Positions 47,339 through 57,872 are shown, counted from the first letter of the stretch. The stretch: 64,000 nucleotides of DNA from Pacificibacter maritimus (GCF_003814915.1 NZ_RKQK01000001.1:186001-250000); one strand, 5' to 3'. Notes: generated by a model from the sequence alone, not told the origin. Numbers and translations are program-made.

Positions 47339-48876
47339 TGGATTACGTCCTTTCCTTTATCACCTTTCTTCCGGCTGTAGCGGCTTTGGTTCTTGCGCTT
47401 TTCTTGCGCGGGGATGACGAAATTGCGCAGCTGAATGCAAAACGTCTTGCGCTCTTTGCAACGGTGATCACTTTCTTGATCTCGCTTTTTGTGATCGCAC
47501 AATTCGACCCCAGCAACACAGGGTTCCAAATGGTCGAACAGGCCGAGTGGATCATGGGCTTGCAATATAAAATGGGCGTCGACGGAATTTCGGTTCTGTT
47601 TGTCATGCTCACAACATTCCTTATGCCGCTGGTGATCTGGTCGGCTTGGGATGTGAAAATCCGCGTTAAAGAATACATGATCGCGTTCTTGTTGCTCGAA
47701 ACGCTGATGCTCGGCGTGTTCTGTGCGCTTGATTTGATGCTGTTCTATGTCTTCTTTGAAGCTGGCCTGATCCCGATGTTCTTGATCATCGGCATTTGGG
47801 GCGGGGCGAACCGCATCTATGCATCGTTCAAATTCTTCCTCTACACATTCCTTGGCTCTGTCTTGATGTTGGTTGCGATGATCGCGATGTACATGGATGC
47901 GGGCACCACAGATATTGTTGCCTTGATGGCGCATGAGTTTTCGACTGAAAGCTTTAGCGTCTTGGGCATTCATGTTGTTGGCGGCGTTCAATTGCTGGCG
48001 TTCTTGGCCTTCTTCGCGTCCTTCGCGGTGAAAATGCCAATGTGGCCCGTGCACACTTGGTTGCCTGATGCACACGTGCAAGCGCCAACAGCAGGTTCTG
48101 TCGTGCTGGCCGCGATCTTGTTGAAAATGGGTGGCTACGGTTTCTTGCGCTTCTCGATCCCGATGTTCCCAGTGGCGTCACACATGATGGCGGATATCAT
48201 TTTGTGGTTGTCTGCCATCGCGATTGTCTACACGTCATTGGTCGCCTTGGTGCAATCTGACATGAAAAAGCTCATCGCTTATTCATCAGTTGCGCACATG
48301 GGCTATGTGACGGCGGGTATCTTTTCGCTGAACCAACAAGGTGTTGATGGTGCGATCTTCCAAATGATCTCACACGGGTTCATTTCTGGCGCACTCTTCT
48401 TGAGCGTCGGTGTGATCTACGACCGTATGCACACACGCGAAATCGATGCCTACGGTGGTCTCGTCAACCGCATGCCAGCTTACGCTTTGGTTTTCATGTT
48501 CTTCACTATGGCCAACGTTGGTTTGCCAGGTACATCTGGGTTTGTCGGTGAATTCTTGACGCTAATGGGCATGTTCCAAGCCAACACTTGGGTTGCGATG
48601 ATCGCGACAACGGGTGTTATTTTCTCAGCAGCTTACGCCTTGTGGCTTTACCGCCGCGTGGTCTTGGGGGAGCTGATCAAGGAAAGCTTGAAAACGATCC
48701 AAGACCTCACCCCGCGCGAAAAATGGATCATTGCGCCGCTTGTGGCTATGACATTGCTTTTGGGCGTTTACCCGAGCTTGGTCACAGACATCATTGGCCC
48801 ATCAGTGACAGACCTACTTATCAACTATAATGCTGCATTGCCGACTGAAACTGTCGCCGCAGCCGTAACCCACTAA
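47338..48876 (+). CDS. nuoM: NADH-quinone oxidoreductase subunit M
   Basis: NuoM is the middle antiporter-like subunit. The 512-residue protein has about 14 helices, with the conserved Glu in [19 protein letters not shown], the Lys in [20 protein letters not shown] and the helix-break region [19 protein letters not shown]. The length and the gene order L-M-N match other proteobacterial complex I operons. The start overlaps nuoL (TAATG), and nuoN follows after 12 bases. Confidence 0.97.
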   Translation: MDYVLSFITFLPAVAALVLALFLRGDDEIAQLNAKRLALFATVITFLISLFVIAQFDPSNTGFQMVEQAEWIMGLQYKMGVDGISVLFVMLTTFLMPLVIWSAWDVKIRVKEYMIAFLLLETLMLGVFCALDLMLFYVFFEAGLIPMFLIIGIWGGANRIYASFKFFLYTFLGSVLMLVAMIAMYMDAGTTDIVALMAHEFSTESFSVLGIHVVGGVQLLAFLAFFASFAVKMPMWPVHTWLPDAHVQAPTAGSVVLAAILLKMGGYGFLRFSIPMFPVASHMMADIILWLSAIAIVYTSLVALVQSDMKKLIAYSSVAHMGYVTAGIFSLNQQGVDGAIFQMISHGFISGALFLSVGVIYDRMHTREIDAYGGLVNRMPAYALVFMFFTMANVGLPGTSGFVGEFLTLMGMFQANTWVAMIATTGVIFSAAYALWLYRRVVLGELIKESLKTIQDLTPREKWIIAPLVAMTLLLGVYPSLVTDIIGPSVTDLLINYNAALPTETVAAAVTH

Positions 48877-48888
48877 GGAGCCGCGATC

Positions 48889-50325
48889 ATGACTTCTGTT
48901 GATTTTTCGATCGTCCTTCCAGAGTTCCTTCTGGCTGTCTACGCCTTGGCGGCGCTACTTTTTGCTGTCTACACGGGCAAAGACAAAACAGCGGGGCTTA
49001 TCTCTTGGTTGACCGCTGCTGTCTTTGTGGTGCTCGCAATCCTCATCGGATCGCGCAGCACAGGCGCGCAGTCTGCATTCAACGGCATGTTTGTCGATGA
49101 CGCTTTCGCCCGCTTTGCCAAAGTCGGTATTTTGCTGGCTGGCGCTGCTGTTTTGGCGATGTCGCAAGACTACTTGAAAAAGCACGATATGCTGAAATTT
49201 GAATTGCCAATCATTGTTGCGCTTTCGACCATTGGTATGATGGTTATGGTGTCTGCTGGCGATTTGATGGCGCTCTACATGGGCTTGGAACTGATGTCTT
49301 TGGCGCTTTATGTTCTCGCGTCTTTCCGCCGCGATTCAACACGGTCTTCGGAAGCGGGTCTTAAATACTTCGTGCTTGGGTCCTTGTCTTCGGGCTTGCT
49401 GCTGTATGGCGCATCCTTGACATACGGTTTCGCTGGAACCACCAACTTTGCGGGCATTCTGTCTGTTGTAAAAGATGGCGCACCTTTGGGCGTGTTGTTT
49501 GGCTTGGTCTTCATGATCACAGGTATGGCGTTTAAAGTGTCGGCCGTTCCCTTCCACATGTGGACACCTGATGTTTACGAAGGCGCGCCAACACCCGTGA
49601 CCGCTTTCTTTGCAACAGCGCCAAAACTCGCTGCTATGGCTTTGTTTGCACGCGTTCTGCATGACGCATTCGGTGGTATTTCCAGCGATTGGTCACAGGT
49701 CGTCGCTTTGATCGCTGTCGCGTCTATGTTCCTTGGTGCCATCGCAGGTATCGGCCAAAAAGACATCAAACGCTTGATGGCCTATTCTTCGATCTCACAC
49801 ATGGGCTTTGCCTTGATCGGTGTCGCATCAGGTACAGTTGGCGGTGTTCAAGCGGCGCTGATCTACATGGCGATCTACATTGTGATGAACATCGGCACAT
49901 TCGCCTTTATCATGACAATGGAACGTGACGGTCAACCCGTGACAGAAATCAAAGCGCTCAACAGCTACTGGAAAGTAAGCCCGACAAAATCATTGGCGGT
50001 GTTGTTTTTGATGTTCTCAATGGCTGGTGTTCCGCCAATGGTCGGGTTCTTCGGCAAATTGGCAGTGCTTCAGGCCGCGGTTGAGGCCAATATGACTTGG
50101 CTTGCAACGGCGGGCGTGGTCGCATCCGTTATCGGTGCATTCTACTACCTGCGTGTGGTCTACTACATGTTCTTTGGGAGCGATGTCGAACCGCTTGATG
50201 ATACCAAAGGTGGTGTCGCAAATATCGCGGTGCTTGTGGTTGGTTTGATCATGTTGGTCGGTATTATCAACCTGTTTGGTGTGGATACACTGGCTCTAAC
50301 TGCGGCAGAGGCTCTTGTCCGCTAA
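48889..50325 (+). CDS. nuoN: NADH-quinone oxidoreductase subunit N
   Basis: NuoN is the third antiporter-like subunit, next to NuoK. In 478 residues it shows [54 protein letters not shown] and a C-terminal [26 protein letters not shown] precedes the ATG. The end overlaps the start of birA by 11 bases, so the operon continues past the last complex I subunit. Confidence 0.96.
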   Translation: MTSVDFSIVLPEFLLAVYALAALLFAVYTGKDKTAGLISWLTAAVFVVLAILIGSRSTGAQSAFNGMFVDDAFARFAKVGILLAGAAVLAMSQDYLKKHDMLKFELPIIVALSTIGMMVMVSAGDLMALYMGLELMSLALYVLASFRRDSTRSSEAGLKYFVLGSLSSGLLLYGASLTYGFAGTTNFAGILSVVKDGAPLGVLFGLVFMITGMAFKVSAVPFHMWTPDVYEGAPTPVTAFFATAPKLAAMALFARVLHDAFGGISSDWSQVVALIAVASMFLGAIAGIGQKDIKRLMAYSSISHMGFALIGVASGTVGGVQAALIYMAIYIVMNIGTFAFIMTMERDGQPVTEIKALNSYWKVSPTKSLAVLFLMFSMAGVPPMVGFFGKLAVLQAAVEANMTWLATAGVVASVIGAFYYLRVVYYMFFGSDVEPLDDTKGGVANIAVLVVGLIMLVGIINLFGVDTLALTAAEALVR

Positions 50326-51061
50326 CCTGCATAGCTGGCCCGAAGGGGTAGGGCGAATTGTCTTACCGCAAACGGACAGTACGATGAAAGAGGCCGCGCG
50401 CGTTGCGGCCTCTTCCCCGTTTTCTCAATGGATTCTTGCGCTGGATCAAACTGCTGGTCACGGGCGTCGCGGACGGCCTTGGACGATGCCCAAAGGCAAT
50501 TTTGCAGCCACGCTGGTGAGCTTTCCTGATGAACCGCCCCAGCAGGTTGCGCTGCGCTCTTTTGTGGCTGCCCTTGCCTTGTTTGATGCGGTTGCGACTG
50601 TCACAGGCCGCGCAGATCTGATGGCACTGAAATGGCCCAATGATGTTTTGCTGAATGGGGGGAAGTTCGCGGGCATTTTGCTAGAACGCAGCGCCAATCA
50701 TCTGTCTGTTGGCATAGGGGCCAATCTGGCCGCTGCGCCGATCGCGGCAAATGTTGAGCCTAGCCCGTTTCCGCCTGTGTCTTTGGTCGGAGAAGCGGGG
50801 ATACTTGTAACGCCCGAAGACTTTCTGAACGCTCTGGCCCCTGCTTATGCCCATTGGGAAACGCAACTGATGACTTATGGCTTTGATCCGATCCGCACCG
50901 CATGGCTGGCGCGTGCTGCCAAATTGGGCGAACCTATCAGGGCGCGCACCACGACTGCGGAACATCATGGAACATTTGAAACCATTGATGATCAAGGCAA
51001 TCTTGTCTTGCGCCAGTCCCAAGGCGCGCTTTCAATTCCAGCCGCTGAGGTCTTTTTCTAA
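50315..51061 (+). CDS. birA: Biotin-[acetyl-CoA-carboxylase] ligase
   Basis: BirA attaches biotin to the carrier protein of acetyl-CoA carboxylase. The 248-residue protein has [15 protein letters not shown], the biotinyl-AMP loop [20 protein letters not shown] and [20 protein letters not shown]. The N-terminal helix-turn-helix of E. coli BirA is absent, so it cannot repress biotin genes. The TTG at 50315 gives the best family start but lies inside nuoN. A slightly later start is possible. coaX follows directly. Confidence 0.92.
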   Translation: MSANLHSWPEGVGRIVLPQTDSTMKEAARVAASSPFSQWILALDQTAGHGRRGRPWTMPKGNFAATLVSFPDEPPQQVALRSFVAALALFDAVATVTGRADLMALKWPNDVLLNGGKFAGILLERSANHLSVGIGANLAAAPIAANVEPSPFPPVSLVGEAGILVTPEDFLNALAPAYAHWETQLMTYGFDPIRTAWLARAAKLGEPIRARTTTAEHHGTFETIDDQGNLVLRQSQGALSIPAAEVFF

Positions 51062-51840
51062 TGCTTCTATGTATCGACACTGGCAACACAAATACGGTGT
51101 TTTCCATATGGAACGGCACTGAATTTATCGCCACATGGCGCACATCGACCGAGGTTCAGCGCACGGCCGATCAATATTATGTCTGGCTCTCGACTTTGAT
51201 GAACTTTCAAAAGATTGAAGCCAATATCACAGAAGTGATCATTTCCTCAACCGTGCCACGTGTGGTGTTCAACCTACGGGTTTTCGCCAATCGTTACTTT
51301 GATTGCAGGCCTTTGGTGGTTGGCAAGCCTGAGTGTTTGCTGCCCATTGATGCACGTGTGGACGAGGGGACAACCGTTGGCCCCGACCGTTTGGTCAATA
51401 CTGCAGCGGCTTATGATCGTTTTGGCGGCAATCTGATTGTGGTTGATTTCGGCACTGCAACCACGTTTGACGTTGTGGCAGATGATGGCGCCTATGTGGG
51501 GGGGGTGATTTCACCAGGTGTGAACACATCTTTAGAAAGCCTGCATTTAAAAGCCGCAGCCTTGCCGCATGTGGATGTGACCATGCCCTCCAAGGTCATC
51601 GGCACCAATACCGTGGCCTGTATGCAATCTGGTATTTTTTGGGGCTATGTCGGTTTGGTCCGTGAAACCTGTAACCGAATTAAAGACGAATATTCCCACC
51701 CGATGCGGGTGATTGCGACTGGTGGCCTTGCGCCGCTGTTCAATCAGGGCCACAAGCTCTTTGACGAATTCGATGAATTCCTAACCATTCATGGCCTTGT
51801 GGTCATCCATCAATATAATAAGGACCAAGGCAACTTATGA
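51061..51840 (+). CDS. coaX: Type III pantothenate kinase
   Basis: CoaX starts coenzyme A synthesis by phosphorylating pantothenate. It belongs to the ASKHA fold and differs from E. coli CoaA. The 259-residue protein shows [19 protein letters not shown] (phosphate-1), TVGPDRLVNTAAAYDRFGG, LIVVDFGTATTFDVVADDG and VGGVISPGVNTSLESLHLKA. The ATG overlaps the birA stop by 1 base, and the TGA overlaps the rnj ATG (ATGA). BirA and CoaX both serve acetyl-CoA/fatty-acid metabolism. Confidence 0.96.
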   Translation: MLLCIDTGNTNTVFSIWNGTEFIATWRTSTEVQRTADQYYVWLSTLMNFQKIEANITEVIISSTVPRVVFNLRVFANRYFDCRPLVVGKPECLLPIDARVDEGTTVGPDRLVNTAAAYDRFGGNLIVVDFGTATTFDVVADDGAYVGGVISPGVNTSLESLHLKAAALPHVDVTMPSKVIGTNTVACMQSGIFWGYVGLVRETCNRIKDEYSHPMRVIATGGLAPLFNQGHKLFDEFDEFLTIHGLVVIHQYNKDQGNL

Positions 51841-53504
51841 GTAAGAACCGTCTATTGTACCTGCCGCTCGGCGGCGCTGGCGAAATCGGCATGAACTGCT
51901 ACGTTTATGGCTACGGGCCTGCTGGTAAAGAGCGTTTGATCGTTGTCGACCTTGGCGTGACCTTCCCTGACATGGATGGCACACCTGGCGTTGATTTGAT
52001 TTTCGCTGACATCGCATGGCTTGAAGAGCGCAAAGATCAGATCGATGCCATCTATATCACGCACGCGCATGAAGATCACATTGGCGCGATTGGCCACCTG
52101 TGGCCGCGTTTGGGCGCGCCTATTTATGCACGTAAATTTACATCCCATTTGGGTCGTCTCAAATTTGACGAACATGGTTTGGATCAAAATCAGATCATCA
52201 CTGTGGGGGCTTGGCCTGAACAGACCAAAACTGGCCCGTTCAATGTGGGCTTTTTGCCTGTGTCGCACTCAATTCCTGAAAGTTCCGCGCTTGTGATCGA
52301 CACGCCTGAGGGCCGCATCGTGCACACTGGCGATTTTAAAGTGGACCGCACACCGCTTGTGGGCGAGGCCTTTGATGACGATCTATGGGCGGATGTGTCC
52401 AAGGATGGCGTTTTGGCGCTTGTTTGCGATTCCACGAATGTGTTCACACCCCACGCAGGCCGTTCAGAGGCCGAGGTTGTGGAGCCGTTGACACAATTGA
52501 TGAAAGATCTTCCGGGTTTGGTCGCTGCGACGACCTTTGCTTCCAACGTGGCCCGTGTGAAAACATTGGCCGAAGCAGGTGTCGCCGCAGGCCGTTCGGT
52601 GGTGTTGATGGGGCGCGCGATGCGCCGCATGGTCACCGCTGGGATCGAAACTGGCGTGATCAAGAATTTTCCGACAACTTTGTCGCCCGATAATGCAGGC
52701 GATGTACCACGCGAAAATCTGTTGCTTTTGACCACAGGGTCACAAGGCGAACGCCGCGCTGCGACTGCGCAATTGTCGCGTGGTAAATACTTGGGCATGA
52801 AACTGGCCGAAGGCGATACAGTGATCTTTTCGTCTAAAACTATTCCGGGCAATGAGACTTCTGTAAGCCGGATCGTGAACTCATTTTCCGAAATGGGCGT
52901 TGATGTGATCACAGATTCAGATGGGCTTTACCATGTGTCGGGGCACGCCAACCGCCCTGATATTTCCGAAGTCCATAACATCGTGAAACCCAATTTGGTC
53001 ATCCCGATGCACGGTGAACACCGTCATTTGCGCGCTCATGCGCGCTTGGCCGAAGAAAATGGTTACAAAGCGATCATTGCGCCGAATGGAACAGGTGTTG
53101 ATTTGGCATCGGGTGCCGCAAAAGTTGTTGAGTTCGTTGAAACTGGCCGTACCTATTTGGATGGCTCCATTCAAATAGGCGCTATGGATGGTGTCGTCCG
53201 CGACCGCATTCGCTTGGCTTTGAACGGTTTGGTCGTGTGCACTGTGATCATCGAAGATGACGCGCCCTTGGGCGATTGCTGGTGTGAAATCAAAGGCCTG
53301 CCAGAAACGGGCAAGTCAAACGCGTCTTTGGTGGATGTCCTAGAAGAAGATCTAAACCAATTCATGATGCGTGCTAAAAAACGCACTTTGTCGGATGATG
53401 ACAAGCTCGAAGAAGAAATGCGCCGTATCATTCGTCGCACTGCGCAGATCGAGATTGGCAAAAAACCCGAAGTTCAGATCGTTATTTCGCGTCTTTCAAA
53501 CTGA
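51837..53504 (+). CDS. rnj: Ribonuclease J
   Basis: RNase J is a metallo-beta-lactamase/beta-CASP nuclease that cuts and then degrades RNA from the 5' end. The 555-residue protein has the zinc motif THAHEDHIGAIGHLWPRLG (His76, His78, Asp80, His81), HTGDFKVDRTP, LVCDSTNVF, LTTGSQGERRAATAQLSRG and the end motif VSGHANRPDISEVHNIVKP, which leads to IPMHGEHRHLRAHARLA. In alphaproteobacteria it acts mostly in rRNA and mRNA 5' processing. It is the last gene of the nuo-birA-coaX-rnj run, and a terminator follows. Confidence 0.95.
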   Translation: MSKNRLLYLPLGGAGEIGMNCYVYGYGPAGKERLIVVDLGVTFPDMDGTPGVDLIFADIAWLEERKDQIDAIYITHAHEDHIGAIGHLWPRLGAPIYARKFTSHLGRLKFDEHGLDQNQIITVGAWPEQTKTGPFNVGFLPVSHSIPESSALVIDTPEGRIVHTGDFKVDRTPLVGEAFDDDLWADVSKDGVLALVCDSTNVFTPHAGRSEAEVVEPLTQLMKDLPGLVAATTFASNVARVKTLAEAGVAAGRSVVLMGRAMRRMVTAGIETGVIKNFPTTLSPDNAGDVPRENLLLLTTGSQGERRAATAQLSRGKYLGMKLAEGDTVIFSSKTIPGNETSVSRIVNSFSEMGVDVITDSDGLYHVSGHANRPDISEVHNIVKPNLVIPMHGEHRHLRAHARLAEENGYKAIIAPNGTGVDLASGAAKVVEFVETGRTYLDGSIQIGAMDGVVRDRIRLALNGLVVCTVIIEDDAPLGDCWCEIKGLPETGKSNASLVDVLEEDLNQFMMRAKKRTLSDDDKLEEEMRRIIRRTAQIEIGKKPEVQIVISRLSN

Positions 53505-53525
53505 TCTGAAAGCCGATCAAAATTT

Positions 53526-53556
53526 CAAAGGCCCGTTGTTCTCAGCGGGCCTTTTG
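53526..53556 (+). terminator. Terminator after rnj
   Basis: AAAGGCCCG, TTGTTCTCAG and CGGGCCTTTT form a hairpin followed by GTTTT. It probably ends the long nuo-birA-coaX-rnj transcript. Confidence 0.85.
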
Positions 53557-53593
53557 TTTTGCGAGCCTGTCAGGATACGCGATGCAAAATGTA

Positions 53594-53624
53594 AAAAGCC
53601 CCGCACATTTCTGTGCGAGGCTTT
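53594..53624 (-). terminator. Terminator after the DEAD-box helicase gene
   Basis: On the minus strand AAAGCCTCGCAC, AGAAAT and GTGCGGGGCTTTTT form a hairpin with a T-run. It stands back to back with the rnj terminator. Confidence 0.85.
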
Positions 53625-53651
53625 GAGTGTTGTGTGCTGATGGTCGCTGGC

Positions 53652-55349
53652 TTAGCTTGCCAAGCGATCTTCAAAGCTGAGTGCGATAAAGGTTGGCAAG
53701 TGATCGCCAAGTCCCACAACAGTGTTCTTTTCATCACGCGGGTAACGTCCACGACCACGATTGCCAGAGTTGCGGTTGGTGTCGCGATCATTGCTCGGGC
53801 GATCTGTGTGTGTGTTGCGCTGATCAGTCGCCTTCGTGCCTTGCGTGGTGCTTTCAATTGGCTGTACGGCTTGTTGCGCGTTGTCATCGCTATTCGCGTT
53901 TGAACGTCCTCGACCACGTCCACCACGGCTGCGCGGGGCGGGGCGATCAGATGTAGCTTCGGCAGATTGCGCTTGTATTTCAGTGGGCGCATTGTCTGCT
54001 TCTGCAACTTCAGTCGGCTTATCCTCTGTGGTCGCTTGTTCTGTGGCGGTCGCAGATTTTTCCGCAGAGGAGCGGCGCCGGCGTGTCCGTGTACGCTTGG
54101 GTTTTTCAGTCTGTGCGGCGTCATCGGCTTCTGGAGCCTCTGCCGATTTCGCCTCAGTGGCCTCAGCTTTGGCTGCTTCAGGTGCAGCTGCACTTGGGTT
54201 GCCAAACGGATTGTCCAAACGTGGGATCGCTTTCGCAAGCAATCGTTCTACGTCTTCAAAGTTTTTCTCGTCACGTGGTTCACAAAGCATAATTGCTTTG
54301 CCATCACGTCCCGCACGACCTGTGCGACCAATACGGTGCACGTAATCCTCAGGATGGCCAGGCACGTCAAAGTTAAACACATGGGTAACTGACGGTACAT
54401 CGAGACCGCGTGCAGCTACATCAGAGGCCACGAGGATTTTGATCTCGCCATTGCGGAAGCGTTCGAGCGTGGCGTTACGTTGAGATTGATCCAGATCGCC
54501 ATGAATGGGGGCAGTATCATACCCGTATTTTTTCAAAGACTTGGCAACGATATCTACATCAGTTTTGCGGTTGCAAAAGATGATCGCGTTATCAAGTGTT
54601 TCTTTTTCAGCATCAATCAAGGCACGCAAAAGTTTGCGTTTTTCAGTCGCCGCACGATCACGGCGTTCGGCTTTCACCATCACGACATGCTGTTCAATTT
54701 GCTCTGAAGCAGAAGACTGACGCGCGATTTCAACACGCGCGGGGGCTGATAGGAACGTGTTGGTGATACGTTCGATTTCAGGGGCCATAGTGGCCGAGAA
54801 AAATAGCGTTTGGCGTGTGAAAGGTGTCAGACCAAAGATGCGTTCGATATCGGGGATAAAACCCATATCAAGCATACGGTCGGCTTCATCAACCACCATG
54901 ATTTTCACATCGGTCAAAATCAATTTGCCACGTTCAAAATGGTCCAGCAGACGACCCGGTGTGGCGATCAAAACATCGACACCTTTGTCGATCAGCTTGT
55001 CTTGTTCTTTGAAGGACACGCCACCGATCAGCAAAGCTTTGGTAAGCTTGTGATACTTGGTGTAAGTGTCGAAATTTTCAGCAACCTGCGCGGCCAATTC
55101 GCGTGTGGGGCACAGCACCAGCGAACGCGGCATCCGCGCGCGTGCGCGGCCTCTTGCGAGGCGAGTGATCATCGGCAAAGTGAAAGAAGCGGTTTTGCCT
55201 GTGCCTGTTTGAGCGATGCCCAAAACGTCTTTGCCCTCAAGAGCTGGGGGAATCGCCCCAGCCTGAATCGGCGTCGGCTCCGTATAGCCAGCATCATCAA
55301 TCGCTTTGAGAACCTTTTTATCAAGGTTAAGATCGGTAAATTTTATCAT
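53652..55349 (-). CDS. rhlE: DEAD-box RNA helicase with RG-rich tail (RhlE-like)
   Basis: The helicase core (about residues 1-380) shows the Q motif YTEPTPIQ, the ATP site AQTGTGKTAS, VVDEADRMLDMGFIPDIERI, FFSATM, and HRIGRTGRAGRDGKA. The rest of the 565 residues is a low-complexity tail: Glu/Ala/Thr-rich (about 395-500), then Arg/Gly-rich (SRGGRGRGRS, NRGRGRYPRDE). It ends in a conserved VVGLGDHLPTFIALSFEDR. The ATG at 55349 (MIKFTDLNLDKKVLKA) fits the family; an ATG at 55373 is possible. Likely roles are RNA unwinding and ribosome or mRNA turnover. It is convergent with rnj. Confidence 0.9.
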   Translation of the reverse strand: MIKFTDLNLDKKVLKAIDDAGYTEPTPIQAGAIPPALEGKDVLGIAQTGTGKTASFTLPMITRLARGRARARMPRSLVLCPTRELAAQVAENFDTYTKYHKLTKALLIGGVSFKEQDKLIDKGVDVLIATPGRLLDHFERGKLILTDVKIMVVDEADRMLDMGFIPDIERIFGLTPFTRQTLFFSATMAPEIERITNTFLSAPARVEIARQSSASEQIEQHVVMVKAERRDRAATEKRKLLRALIDAEKETLDNAIIFCNRKTDVDIVAKSLKKYGYDTAPIHGDLDQSQRNATLERFRNGEIKILVASDVAARGLDVPSVTHVFNFDVPGHPEDYVHRIGRTGRAGRDGKAIMLCEPRDEKNFEDVERLLAKAIPRLDNPFGNPSAAAPEAAKAEATEAKSAEAPEADDAAQTEKPKRTRTRRRRSSAEKSATATEQATTEDKPTEVAEADNAPTEIQAQSAEATSDRPAPRSRGGRGRGRSNANSDDNAQQAVQPIESTTQGTKATDQRNTHTDRPSNDRDTNRNSGNRGRGRYPRDEKNTVVGLGDHLPTFIALSFEDRLAS

Positions 55350-55506
55350 GTATATCCGTGGTTTTACGGACATATCAGCGCCCGTTTCGTCGAATAGGGT
55401 TTCCGGCTTGATTGCCACCTCGCGCTTCGAGGCCCTTAAAAGCTGGCTTTCACTACCCCAAAATGACCCAAAGGTCAATGAAAGGCTGTGGGCGTTCTCG
55501 GTTACG

Positions 55507-55545
55507 AAAATGGCCCCTACTCAAAAAGAGTGGGGGCCATTGGAT
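55507..55545 (-). terminator. Terminator after prfC
   Basis: On the minus strand ATGGCCCCCACTC, TTTTT and GAGTAGGGGCCAT form a long hairpin followed by TTTTCG. It separates prfC from the helicase gene. Confidence 0.8.
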
Positions 55546-55565
55546 TTAGGGGTATGCGGGACGTT

Positions 55566-57173
55566 TTAGACCATCAATTCGCGTGTCGATGACAAAGTCA
55601 GATCAGGGTAGTCGCGCTCAACGCGGTCGATGTCCCATTGTAGCCGCGTCATATAAACCACATCCCCGTTATGGTCGTGAGATATGTGCTGTTGATTGAC
55701 CGACACAAAGGCATCGACCTTGGCTTTTGGCCCTGTAACCCAGCGCGCTGAGGTGAATTGTGATTGACCAAAGCTCACTGGCAGGCCGTATTCCATCTCA
55801 ATGCGCGAGGCCAAAACTTCGAATTGCAAAGCGCCGACAACGCCGACGATAAAGCCCGATCCAATCGCGGGTTTAAACACTTTAGCAGCACCTTCTTCGG
55901 CGAATTGCATCAGCGCTTTTTCCAAATGTTTGGATTTCATCGGATCGCCTGCGCGCACCGATTGCAACAATTCTGGCGCGAATGACGGAATGCCTGTCAC
56001 GCGAATGTCTTCGCCTTCGGTCAATGTATCGCCGATGCGCAATTGCCCGTGGTTTGGGATACCTATGATATCGCCCGCCCATGCTTCTTCCGCCAATTCA
56101 CGGTCAGAGGCCAAAAACAGCACGGGGTTTGAAATCGCCATCTGTTTTTTCGAACGCACATGCGTCAATTTCATCCCGCGTTTAAAGTGCCCAGAGGCCA
56201 GACGCACAAAAGCCACGCGGTCGCGGTGTTTCGGATCCATGTTGGCTTGGACTTTAAACACAAAGCCCATAACTTTTTTCTCGTCAGGAGCAATTGAACG
56301 CGGCTGCGCTGTTTGCACTTGGGGCAGGGGGCCGTAATCGCCCATACCATCCATAAGCTCTTTGACACCAAAGGAATTGATTGCAGAACCGAACCAGATG
56401 GGGGTCATGGAGCCTTCTAAAAACGCCTCGCGGTCGAAGGCTGGCAACAGCTCGCGTGCCATTTCCAGCTCTTCTTTGAGCTGCTCAAGCTGCGCTGCGG
56501 GCACATGTTCCGCCAACTTCGGATCATCCAAACCGTCGATTTGCACGCTTTCCGCAACCTTATTGCGATCGGCGCGGTCCATGATTTCCAGACGATCATT
56601 CAAAATATCATAGCAACCAACAAAATCGCGCCCCACACCGATGGGCCATGAGGCTGGCGTCACGTCAATCGCTAGGTTTTCTTGAATTTCATCAATAATT
56701 TCAAATGTATCACGGCTTTCGCGATCCATCTTATTACAGAATGTCAAGATCGGCAGATCGCGCATACGGCAGACTTCGAAAAGTTTCTGCGTTTGGCTTT
56801 CAACGCCTTTTGCCCCGTCAATCACCATGATCGCGGCATCTACGGCCGTCAAAGTGCGGTAGGTGTCTTCCGAGAAATCCGAGTGACCAGGCGTATCAAC
56901 GAGATTAAAGCGGTACTTGCGAAAATCAAACGACATAGCAGAAGCAGACACGGAGATGCCGCGGTCTTTTTCCATCTGCATAAAGTCTGAACGCGTGCGG
57001 CGTGCTTCGCCTTTGGCACGCACCTGACCCGCCATCTGGATCGCCCCGCCGTAGAGAAGGAATTTCTCAGTCAGCGTGGTTTTCCCAGCGTCAGGGTGCG
57101 AAATAATCGCAAAAGTGCGCCGACGGGCAATTTCGTCAGGCAAATCAAGGGCGGTATGTGAAGCATTGGTCAT
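55566..57173 (-). CDS. prfC: Peptide chain release factor 3
   Basis: RF3 is the GTPase that recycles RF1 and RF2 after translation stops. The 535-residue protein has the GTP sites ISHPDAGKTTLTEKFLLYGG, the RGIS switch in MQMEKDRGISVSASAMSFDF, VDTPGHSDFSEDTYRTL and TFCNKMDRESRD. It ends with domains II and III (QFEVLASRIEMEYGLPVSF, RWVTGP). I chose the ATG at 57173, near the family start; the frame continues to 57227 without a better ribosome-binding site. It is monocistronic. Confidence 0.95.
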   Translation of the reverse strand: MTNASHTALDLPDEIARRRTFAIISHPDAGKTTLTEKFLLYGGAIQMAGQVRAKGEARRTRSDFMQMEKDRGISVSASAMSFDFRKYRFNLVDTPGHSDFSEDTYRTLTAVDAAIMVIDGAKGVESQTQKLFEVCRMRDLPILTFCNKMDRESRDTFEIIDEIQENLAIDVTPASWPIGVGRDFVGCYDILNDRLEIMDRADRNKVAESVQIDGLDDPKLAEHVPAAQLEQLKEELEMARELLPAFDREAFLEGSMTPIWFGSAINSFGVKELMDGMGDYGPLPQVQTAQPRSIAPDEKKVMGFVFKVQANMDPKHRDRVAFVRLASGHFKRGMKLTHVRSKKQMAISNPVLFLASDRELAEEAWAGDIIGIPNHGQLRIGDTLTEGEDIRVTGIPSFAPELLQSVRAGDPMKSKHLEKALMQFAEEGAAKVFKPAIGSGFIVGVVGALQFEVLASRIEMEYGLPVSFGQSQFTSARWVTGPKAKVDAFVSVNQQHISHDHNGDVVYMTRLQWDIDRVERDYPDLTLSSTRELMV

Positions 57174-57248
57174 GGGGCTGTCTATAGCTGTGCGCGATCC
57201 TGCGAGCAAGAATGAAGACAGACCCATATCAATTTGTCTGATCAGGAT

Positions 57249-57767
57249 TTAGCGCGACAGTGAAACCGATGTGGTGGTTTGATAGGAAAAGCCATTCAAA
57301 TAGAGCGTGCTGTCGCCTTTGGTGAAGGCAAATCCTTTTTTCGATTTTGTGCCCGCTGAATAACCGTTGGCCACAAGTGACTTGCGAACATAGGCACCTG
57401 CTTCTTGCACACCGAAAAAGTTTCCGAGGCCGATGGTACAGGTTTTGCCTGTGGCGTTAAAGGTTGTGTTGGACAGGTTGATCCGATCCATCGTTGTTGT
57501 GCCACGGGGTTTTTTATAGCCAACAAGCGCCTTTTTATAGCCAAGCGATGCCATTTTTTCCGCAGAAACAGGCGTGCCCTGTGCCAAAGTTGTGTAACAG
57601 ATGGGAAGCAACGGCGCGAATTCTTGGGAAATCGTTTGGGCTGCCGAAGCCGCAGTCGCCGCGCGTTGCTGGGATTTTTGTTCTTGATACGCAGGATCAG
57701 ACGTCTGACATCCTGCTAAAATAGTCACACTTACCGCAGTAATAGCACCGAGCTTTGCAATCGACAT
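57249..57767 (-). CDS. Predicted lipoprotein of unknown function
   Basis: A signal with lipobox TILAGC (Cys20) opens this 172-residue protein. A Gln/Ala-rich helical stretch follows (EQKSQQRAATAASAAQTISQ). Then comes a domain with two Cys (LPICYTTLA, GKTCTIGLGNFFG) and repeated YKK/GYKK patches. I do not recognise a family. It lies alone between prfC and the Hint-domain gene, on the same strand as both. Confidence 0.7.
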   Translation of the reverse strand: MSIAKLGAITAVSVTILAGCQTSDPAYQEQKSQQRAATAASAAQTISQEFAPLLPICYTTLAQGTPVSAEKMASLGYKKALVGYKKPRGTTTMDRINLSNTTFNATGKTCTIGLGNFFGVQEAGAYVRKSLVANGYSAGTKSKKGFAFTKGDSTLYLNGFSYQTTTSVSLSR

Positions 57768-57872
57768 GGGGCCCTCAATATTTTGGTTCGAAATGGTTCA
57801 TGCGAAACTTGAACAAAGCGCACTGCCAAGTAAAATTACACATAGTTCATGTACTAGGTCTATGTGCAAGCT

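Noticed and set aside
47335-48081. Minus-strand frame (248 codons) opposite nuoM
   Set aside because: The sequence is rich in His, Glu and Gln from the complement of hydrophobic codons. This is a shadow of the membrane gene.
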